The notes under the pieces are model-generated. The model was not told the DNA's origin. It saw only the letters and a list, made by a program, of their open reading frames with translations, and ran no database searches. From Trissonchulus latispiculum (lineage: Eukaryota > Nematoda > Enoplea > Enoplida > Ironidae), in assembly GCA_030248195.1 (NCBI GenBank), contig JASAND010016630.1:1-64000 (forward strand): a stretch of DNA of 64,000 nt, read 5' to 3'. The position numbers were made by a program, and so were the translations under genes. Positions 57,239 through 64,000 of this stretch are shown here, piece after piece (within the stretch, counting starts at the first letter, position 1; each line of letters starts with the position of its first letter).

Positions 57239-58325
57239 GTATGGACTTGTCTAAATAGAACTTGTCTGGCATGGTGTAAAGTTCTTGCAAGCTAACCTTA
57301 TGAGATCGGCTTCGAAATTGCCGACCACACGGAGGCGTCTGCTGCACAAGTAGCAGTACGCAGTAGACGTAGCATGTCCAACAGTGTGGAAATAAAAGGG
57401 CCAGCGGCGACAGGCGAACCTGGAATAGCCAGGGGAAGCTCCACCCATCGCGGAAGTCGCTGGTTGAAAAGCTTGCAAGGATTTTACAGCATTACGTTGC
57501 CAAGTGCACCCATGCTTTGAGTGTCTTTTTGCAGTCCTAAGCAAACTGTAAAAGGAATTGACTCCTTTGCTGCAGCAGCGCCTTTGTGCGTTTTGCACGC
57601 TGCAGCATTAAACCTAGAGGTGGGAGTCGGCAACCTTCATAGCAGAGGTAGTAGGTGGGAGACCCCTCGCGGCTCTGTGCTCATGAAACTTTAGATTTTT
57701 TCTGAGGAGCACAACTAGCGTTGTACCCCGAACCTGAAGCTATGTCGGAATAGGGTGCTGTCATTGAGGAGAACTTTAGCTTAAAACTTTTCAAAATTCA
57801 AAATAATCATGACATGTTGGGTGTCATTCAAGAGGAAATTAATTAGGGATTCCAATAATGTCAAAATTTTTTCAAAATTTTAAAATTTTTTAATATGCAA
57901 ATGAGGTATCGATTTTTCAAAATTCAAAATAACCATGACATGTTGGGTGTCATTCAAGAGGAAATTATGGATTCCAAAAATGTCAAGATTTTTTCAAAAT
58001 TTCAAAATTTTTTAATATGCAAATGAGATATCGATTTTTCAAAATTCAAAATAACCATGACATGTTGGGTGTCATTCAAGAGGAAATTGATCAGGGATTC
58101 CAAATATGTCAAAATTTTTTCAAAATTTTTTAATATGCAAATGAGGTTTAGATTTTTCAAAATTCAAAATAACCATGACATGTTGGGTGTCACTCAAGAG
58201 GAAATTGATCAGGGATTCCAAAAATGTCAAAATTTTGTCAAAATTTTAAAATTTTTTAATATGCAAATGAGGTATTGATTTTTTTCAATAGTTACATTTC
58301 CACTTAAATGTCTTTATATATTTAG
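57239..58325. other. Intron 1 of the zinc finger-PolB gene
   Basis: About 1.1 kb. It contains an array of about 125-bp units (listed). The segment 57300-57700 is GC-richer and has a 115-codon minus-strand frame without recognisable product. Confidence 0.5.
57787..58285. repeat. Tandem repeat of about 125 bp, four copies
   Basis: Units contain TTTTCAAAATTCAAAATAACC, ATGACATGTTGGGTGTCA, CAAGAGGAAATT and AATATGCAAATGAG. Lengths vary from about 110 to 130 bp by small deletions. The array lies inside intron 1. Confidence 0.85.
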
Positions 58326-58391
58326 CATTCTGCTGCTGAAGTCACTCAACCTGGTCCTAGTTGGAGACAAGACGATAACAAAGAGTTCAAA
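58326..58391 (+). CDS. Polinton zinc finger-PolB gene, exon 2
   Basis: 22 codons (HSAAEVTQPGPSWRQDDN and KEFK) between acceptor TATATTTAG and donor GTAAGT, in phase 0. The last residues, FK, directly precede the first Cys of the next zinc finger when the acceptor at 58526 is used, giving a normal finger start. This is the main support for the exon. Confidence 0.6.
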
Positions 58392-58526
58392 GTAAGTCTT
58401 GTTGTTGTAATGCTGTTATGTTGTAATTTCATAGATTTTATAGAACCTAGCACAATTATGTTTCAACATCGTTATAAATCATTATAATGTGATAAAGTCC
58501 TTTCACTTAGTATGGCTTATTTTCAG

Positions 58527-59711
58527 TGCACTATCTGCGACAAGACGTTCACATTGAAATCCAATTTGTTAGTACATCAGCGTGAAGTTCATGGAAAAAT
58601 GAAAACTGTTTGCTGTACTATTTGTGGAAGACCCTTTTCTCGCAAAAATGATATGGTGAGACATCGCGAGGTTCATTCAAGAAAAAGACCATTTCCGAAC
58701 CTAGATGATGAGCCACCACCCCCTAAACAGTGCAAGCGGAAAACGACATATACTAAGACTGCACTTAATAATGCCTTAAAGCTGCTCACCCTTTACCCAA
58801 GTGATACAGACCAAGATCCCTCCAACTTTTTAATGACACAATTGCCTATCATTGTGAATGCAATTGAGGATAACCTAGATCATTGTTATGGCTTGAAGGT
58901 TTGGATGAGTCTGAAAATATCATTTGAGAAGGATACCAACCCTGCTGAGACAATGGAAGCTCATTTCAATTGTAAAAACAGAGTTATTTTGCGAGGAAAT
59001 CTTTTGAACGAAGAACTTGACTATTGTTTTAACGAAATTCTAGCCAACATTGAAACGTTTCTTCGACAAGGTTCCGGGTGGATTATTAAGGAACTAAATC
59101 ACCTTGACATTCATTTTGCGAAATACCAGCCACTTCGTGGATCCTCCTACATACCACTTCCCGAATATCTTTCTCGGAAGGAGGCTATCATCAATGTTCA
59201 AAACAGCGACAACGAATGTTTCAAATGGTCCATCCTTGCTGCCTTGCACCCAACTACAAACCATGCCGAAAGATTAACTCATTATCGTCCTTTCGCTAAT
59301 GAACTGAACTTTTCTGGCATTAATTTTCCTGTTTCCTTATCTCAAGTTTCTCTTTTCGAGAAACAGAATGATTTGAGAGTTAATATCTATGGATATGAAG
59401 AAAACAATGTTATTCCATTATATGTTTCTAACCGGAATGATGACCAACATATAGACTTACTTTTAATAACTCAGGGATCGAAGAATCATTATTGTTGGAT
59501 AAAAAATCTTGACAGGCTTCTTTCTGATCAACGCGACGGAAATAGAAAGAAATATTTTTGTCACCGCTGCCTCATTCCATTAAACTCTGCCGAAGTGAAA
59601 ACTCGCCATCTTCAGCTTTGCAATTCACATGAAGCCACCAGAGTAGAGATGCCTGAAGATAAATGGTTGAAATTTAGCAACATCCACAAGATGCAACGGG
59701 TGCCTTACATT
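58527..59711 (+). CDS. Polinton zinc finger-PolB gene, exon 3: two C2H2 fingers and N-terminal region
   Basis: 395 codons, phase 0 on both sides (acceptor TTATTTTCAG, donor GTGAGT). Two C2H2 fingers come first (CTICDKTFTLKSN..H...H and CCTICGRPFSRKND..H...H). A basic linker follows, then a conserved region of Polinton polymerases: LYPSDTDQDPSNF, NDNECFKWSILAALHP, GINFPVSLSQVSLFEKQN and HYCWIKNLDRLLSDQ. A Cys/His cluster follows (CHRCLIPLNSAE..RHLQLC). An alternative start ATG at 58512 (MAYFQ) reads in frame through the acceptor, so an unspliced transcript could begin here. The NECFKW and HYCWIKNL blocks are widespread in Polinton PolB proteins. Confidence 0.85.
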
Positions 59712-59818
59712 GTGAGTACTATTTAATTTAGAATTTCTGAAGTGCCGCAATTTAATTAGTGTTAAATACATTGAGGTAGGAGACATTGCTCGACTCAAAT
59801 GATTTGCTAATTTTTCAG

Positions 59819-60031
59819 TTATATGCGGACTTTGAGTGCCTGACTGAGAAATTACAAGGCTGTCAACCCAGGGCCGCTAATTCTTTTACATCAAAGTATC
59901 AACATCATACACCTTGCGGTTTTGGCATCGTTGGAGTTACAGACTGTTGTGGAGATCGACCTCAAATTGAAGATTGTATCATCTATAGAGGAGAACACAC
60001 CGTTCAAAAATTTTTGGAAACAATTATTGAG
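59819..60031 (+). CDS. Polinton PolB, exon 4: exonuclease motif Exo I
   Basis: 71 codons, phase 0 (acceptor ATTTTTCAG, donor GTATAG). The exon opens LYADFECL; the Asp and Glu of DFE (59828 and 59834) are the metal ligands of the 3'-5' exonuclease Exo I motif of family-B polymerases. HHTPCGFGIVGV follows as in Polinton homologues. Confidence 0.88.
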
Positions 60032-60140
60032 GTATAGAATTGTTTGTTACTTATAGATTTGTAAATGCTGATGAACTTTAAAAGATTTTTTCAATACCAA
60101 CATGTGAATACGTATTACATCATTTTGGTGGTACTTTCAG

Positions 60141-60407
60141 AAAAATGATAACTACCAAGCCAACCTTAAGGAGTCAATGCCGCTGAACCTAACCCAAGAA
60201 GAGCAATCGAAGCATGATACTGCAAAAGAATGCTATTTATGCTGTAAACCCTTTAATGGCGAGCGTGCTGTCCGAGATCATTGCCATTTCTGTGGAAAGT
60301 ATCGAGGAGCTGCACACAATAAGTGCAATATGGGATTTCGACTTAACCGAGATATTGTGGTTGCCTTCCATAACTTGAGAAGATACGACGGTCATCTCAT
60401 TATGCAA
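60141..60407 (+). CDS. Polinton PolB, exon 5: treble-clef/HNH-like zinc module and Exo II
   Basis: 89 codons, phase 0 (acceptor TACTTTCAG, donor GTAAGT). It encodes CYLCCKPF, VRDHCHFCGKYRGAAH and NKCN, an endonuclease VII-like zinc module typical of protein-primed polymerases of this kind. The Exo II motif HNLRRYDGHLI follows. The usual form has NLKGYDSH, so Arg-Arg replaces Lys-Gly, while the catalytic Asp is kept. Confidence 0.88.
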
Positions 60408-60521
60408 GTAAGTGGTTGTTGCCTTTAACTTATTATAATTAGTAACTAACTATAATTCCTCTTCACATTTCATCAATTTTTCAACGGTGCAAACTAATGT
60501 TTTTGCTAATTCATATTGTAG

Positions 60522-61423
60522 GAGATTGGAAAAGTTTGCAATGAAATGGGATTGACCCTGGATTGTATTCCGAAAGGAATGGAAGATTATTTGAGTTTCA
60601 CTCTTAGAAAAAAGAGGACTCCCAAGCAACGAAACAATGACTTTGTTGATGATGAAGCCGTTGATGATGATGATGATGATGATGATGAAGGAAAATGGAG
60701 GATTCGATTTATTGACACGTTCCAATTTTTGACAAGCTCTCTTGAATCACTGGTATCCAATGTTGCTAAGGAAGGACTTCAAAAGTTTCGTTATATGTCC
60801 AACGAATTTCGTGAAGACGATTTACAGCTCTTGACCAGAAAGGGGGTCTATCCTTATGACTACATGGACTGTTGGGAAAAGTTTAATGAAACGCAATTAC
60901 CATCAAAAGAAAAATTTTGGAATGAACTCAATGGAGAAGAAATTAATGATGATGATTTTCAACACGCTCAAAAGATCTGGAGTACTTTCAATATCCAAAG
61001 TCTTGGCCAGTACCATGATCTGTATTTAAAGACTGACGTTTTGTTACTTGCTGATGTTTTCGAAAATTTCCGACATTTTTCTTTGCAAAATTATGGTCTT
61101 GATCCTGTGCATTACCTAACATTGCCCTCTTTTGCTTGGGATGCATGCTTAAAGATGACAAAAATTTGGCTTGAGCTTATTCAGGACCCTGACATTTACT
61201 TGTTTTTTGAGCAAGGTATAAGAGGTGGAATCTCCATGATTTCTCACCGCTTTGCCAAAGCCAATAATCCTATGATTCCTGATTTCAATCCTTCCAATCC
61301 AACGTCTTGGATCATGTATCTGGATGCTAACAATTTGTATGGATGGACAATGGTTCAAAAACTTCCACTTAAAGACTTTCGGTGGCTAAGTCGACAAGAA
61401 ATGGAGGTCATTGAGGATATACA
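60522..61423 (+). CDS. Polinton PolB, exon 6: Exo III, TPR region and palm motif A
   Basis: About 300 codons from acceptor ATTGTAG. Order: MEDYLSFTL, an Asp tract coded by GAT repeats (60660-60692), FIDTFQFLTSSLESLV, YPYDYMDCWEKF, the Exo III block YLKTDVLLLADVFENF, LTLPSFAWDACLKMT, and YLDANNLYGW. In the last block the Asp of motif A lies in DANNLYG. The frame is intact until GATATACA, where a run of nine G starts and homology ends. The gene resumes at 62158 in a phase compatible with this edge. The Asp tract is an insertion relative to the usual spacing. Confidence 0.88.
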
Positions 61424-62157
61424 GGGGGGGGGTTTTTTGTGGTTGGCCTCTTTGTTTTTTATTTCTATTTTAAATTTTTTTTTTTTTTTATTTTTTTTTT
61501 TTCTTTTTTTTTTTTTTTTATTTTTATTTTTTTATTTTTTTTTTATTTGTCTAGATATTTGAGGAGCGACGGAGATGATTTGTGGATATAGTGATGTGGT
61601 TCTTTGTGGTGTTTTGTGGTGATGTTTGAGTATTTGTTTTTGGAGTTGGGAGTTTTTGTTTTGCTTTATGTGTTAATAGTTAGATGATTGGAGATAGCAA
61701 TTTGAATGTTTTGAAGAGATTGGAAATTTTTGAATGATTTTGTGATCGGTTTTTTTGTGTGATTGAGGATTGGGCCGAGGGATTTTTTGGATTTGGAACT
61801 AGTTCTTCGGCTGCGCGATGACTGATGGTTCTTTGATTTTTCTTCATAACGCTTTTTTCTTGTTGGAATTTTTGTTTTATTATGGATTTTGAGTGGAGGT
61901 TTTTGGTTTTTGCTTTTTCTTTTTTTTTGTTTTTTCCTTGATCGTGACGGGGCGGTTTCGGATGAGCTCTGGAGGGCTAGGAGCGATGCCTCGGCCAGAG
62001 CCCTCGGTATTGTTTCGATTTTGAGAGCGTCTTGATCCTCGATTGGGAGTCCGGTCTCGGTCCGGATGCCGAGCGCCTGTGTCGGTTTTCATGGAAATCT
62101 GGAGCGTTTGCTTCGTATCTGTCTACTCTTAGGACCTTTTTTTTATCTACCTACTAG
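61424..62157. other. Interrupting GT/T-rich segment within PolB
   Basis: The 734-bp segment begins with nine G and long T runs, continues GT-rich, and ends with a good acceptor (CTTTTTTTTATCTACCTACTAG). No GT donor is present at the left edge. It may be an intron whose donor was altered in the homopolymer, an insertion, or an assembly error in low-complexity sequence. A GC-richer piece at 61940-62090 is unassigned. Confidence 0.6.
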
Positions 62158-63334
62158 AGAACTTGACTGGATTAATCAAACTGACAATCAAACAAGTGGT
62201 TATGTTCTTGAAGTTGATCTAGAATATCCTCAACATCTCCACGATTCACACAATGATTATCCCTTAGCCCCCGAGAAGCTACAAATATCTGGGGAAATGT
62301 TGAGCCCCTATGCACAATCTCTTTGTGAAGATCTTGGCACGACCCCATCAAAAGTTAAAAAGCTAGTCCCTAATCTTTGTCCCAAGGCTAATTACATTGT
62401 TCATTACAGAAACCTCCGACTGTACCTTCAGCTGGGACTTAAGATCACTCACATTCATCGTGTCTTACGATTTGAGCAAAGAGCCTGGATGAAGCCTTAT
62501 ATTATGTTTAACACTGAAAAGCGAAAAGCTGCTAAAAGCGATTTTGAAAAAGACTTATTTAAGTTGCTAAACAATGCCGTCTTCGGTAAAACAATGGAAA
62601 ATGTACGAGCTTATCAATCTGTACAGCTTGTAACTACTGACCGTAAATTTGTAAAGTTGACTGCTAAACCCAGATTTAATCGCGCTGTAATTTTTACTGA
62701 AGAATTAGTTGCTGTATCTATGAACCGAGTCTCTGTAAAGTTATGTAAACCAATTTATGTTGGCTTCAGTGTTCTTGATTTGTCTAAATATCTTATGTAT
62801 GATTTTCATTATAACTACATTGTAACTAAGTATGGTGAAAATGCTAAACTATTATTTACAGATACTGATTCTTTATGCTACTATATCCATTCTGAAAATG
62901 TATACAAAGACATGTACAGTGATATTTCTTTATTTGATACAAGTGACTATCCATCGTCTCATTTTCTTCATTCTACCCAAAACAAAAAGGTTTTAGGTAA
63001 AATGAAAGATGAGACGGCTGGTAGTCCGATAAGTGAATTTTGTGGCCTACGTGCCAAAATGTATAGTTTTGTATGTGAAGGTATTGATAAAAAACGTGCT
63101 AAAGGCATAAAAAAGAATGTTGTAAAGAAATGTATTGCCCATGCTGATTATGTAAATACTTTGCAACAACGCACTTTTATGTATCATAATATGAATTTGA
63201 TTAGAAGTAATTTACATCAATTGTATAGTGTACATTTGAACAAAACTAGTTTGTCCTGTTACGATGATAAGCGTTACTTACTTGACGATGGTGTATCTAG
63301 CTATGCTTATGGTCATTATAAAATAAACTATTAA
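62158..63334 (+). CDS. Polinton PolB, last exon: palm motifs B and C
   Basis: About 392 codons to TAA. Blocks in order: GYVLEVDLEYPQHLHD, DYPLAPEKL, KKLVPNLCPKANYIVHYRN, LGLKITHIHRVLRF, motif B KLLNNAVFGKTMEN, and motif C LLFTDTDSLCYYI with the catalytic DTD at about 62860-62868. Then GKMKDETAG, EFCGLRAKMYS, KRAKGIKKNVVK and a C-terminal tail. All polymerase residues I can check are present, so the enzyme looks intact apart from the interruption before this exon. No further introns are seen. It copies the element by protein priming, as known for the family. Confidence 0.9.
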
Positions 63335-63362
63335 AGACTTTCATTTTGTAAGTTACGCAAGT

Positions 63363-64000
63363 ATGGATAAAATCTACTATAGCTTGAAGGATCCAGGATC
63401 GCTAAGTAGCGTAGAAAAGCTTTATAATGCTGCAAAAGCGGCAAGATTAAATGTCAGTAGAAAGGATGTTAAAGAATGGCTTCAAAGTCAAGAAGCTTAT
63501 ACACTGCACAAGCAGCGTAAACTAAAATTTAAACGTCGCAGAATAATTACTAAAGGAATAGATGATCTATGGCAAATGGATCTTGCTGATATGACTAATG
63601 TTACTAAGGCAAACGATGGCTTCAAATTTATTTTGATTGTTATAGATACATTTAGTAAATTTTTGTGGGCAATCCCTGTAAAGGATAAAAAGCCAGAAAC
63701 AATTATAGCTGCAGTTTCCTCAATTCAACGAACACCTAAAAATTTAATGACTGATAAAGGTGGTGAGTTTTTGAATTCAAAATTTAAAACTTATTGTGCT
63801 GATAGAGGAATAAACTATTACACAAGTCAAAACCCAGATACAAAGGCAGCTATTGCCGAGAGAGTTATTAGAACCCTAAAAGGGAAAATTTATAAATATT
63901 TTACACATTCAAATTCTTGGCGTTATATCGAAGTATTGCAAGGTCTCGTAACGTCATACAATAATTCAAAACATCGAAGCATAGGAATGGCACCAGTTGC
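63363..64000 (+). CDS. Polinton integrase (c-integrase), runs off the window
   Basis: 212 codons are visible from ATG 63363, 28 nt after the polymerase stop and on the same strand. An N-terminal helical region (SLSSVEKLYNAAKAA, VKEWLQSQEAY) precedes the rve catalytic core: DLWQMDLADM (Asp 63579), LMTDKGGEF (Asp 63753) and NPDTKAAIAERVIRTLK (Glu 63858). The Glu lies 35 positions after the second Asp. The ends of the core (YNNSKHRSIGMAPV) are typical. It has no frameshift or stop. A chromodomain or C-terminal domain would be beyond the edge. It joins the element's ends to target DNA. Confidence 0.92.
   Translation, partial: MDKIYYSLKDPGSLSSVEKLYNAAKAARLNVSRKDVKEWLQSQEAYTLHKQRKLKFKRRRIITKGIDDLWQMDLADMTNVTKANDGFKFILIVIDTFSKFLWAIPVKDKKPETIIAAVSSIQRTPKNLMTDKGGEFLNSKFKTYCADRGINYYTSQNPDTKAAIAERVIRTLKGKIYKYFTHSNSWRYIEVLQGLVTSYNNSKHRSIGMAPV

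Noticed and set aside
57251..57598. 115-codon minus-strand frame in PolB intron 1
   Set aside because: No recognisable motif; its Ser/Arg/Cys-rich content looks like antisense noise in a GC-richer segment.

Overview
The window is from an intron-containing, AT-rich metazoan genome, almost certainly an invertebrate. It has spliced genes with GT-AG introns, secreted immunoglobulin-superfamily (IgSF) exons, a Polinton/Maverick DNA transposon, tRNA-derived SINE and TRIM sequences, and many non-autonomous DNA transposons. The phylum cannot be fixed from sequence alone. There are no bacterial operons, rRNA genes or CRISPR arrays.

Region 1 (1-9.0 kb) is a transposon graveyard. It holds a decayed RTE-like endonuclease, a hAT-type MITE with a perfect 8-bp target duplication, and a TTAA-type element split by a 2.7-kb LTR retrotransposon.

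Region 2 (9.3-47.7 kb) is a small cluster of diverged IgSF genes in convergent pairs. Ig-1 (+, 9.3-16.7 kb) has a signal-peptide exon, an Ig domain split over three exons, and a terminal Ig exon followed by AATAAA. Ig-2 (-, 22.5-20.0 kb) has the same exon plan. A segmental duplication repeats 13.2-26.8 kb as 30.8-47.7 kb, giving Ig-1' (only part of exon 3 and the terminal exon) and Ig-2' (-, 46.3-44.0 kb). At least three of the four copies carry visible lesions: a 1-nt deletion in the signal-peptide exon and a 3' truncation in Ig-2, a lost splice acceptor in Ig-2', and missing 5' exons in Ig-1'. This birth-and-death pattern is common in recognition or immune receptor families. The duplication also gives natural empty sites that date and delimit several insertions: a 1.3-kb foldback element, a G-rich 0.7-kb foldback element, the LTR element and a 4.8-kb insertion.

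Region 3 (47.7-56.8 kb) shows no recognisable gene. It is AT-rich and carries many perfect short hairpins between 48.7 and 53.7 kb, plus one GC-rich island at 55 kb.

Region 4 (56.86-64.0 kb, running off the right edge) is one end of a Polinton/Maverick. A promoter-like array of inverted CCAAT boxes and a TATA box precedes a spliced gene encoding C2H2 zinc fingers fused to a protein-primed family-B DNA polymerase (3'-5' exonuclease, treble-clef/HNH-like zinc module, palm motifs A, B and C). After 28 nt comes a retroviral-type DDE integrase on the same strand. A GT/T-rich 734-bp segment with a non-canonical left junction interrupts the polymerase.
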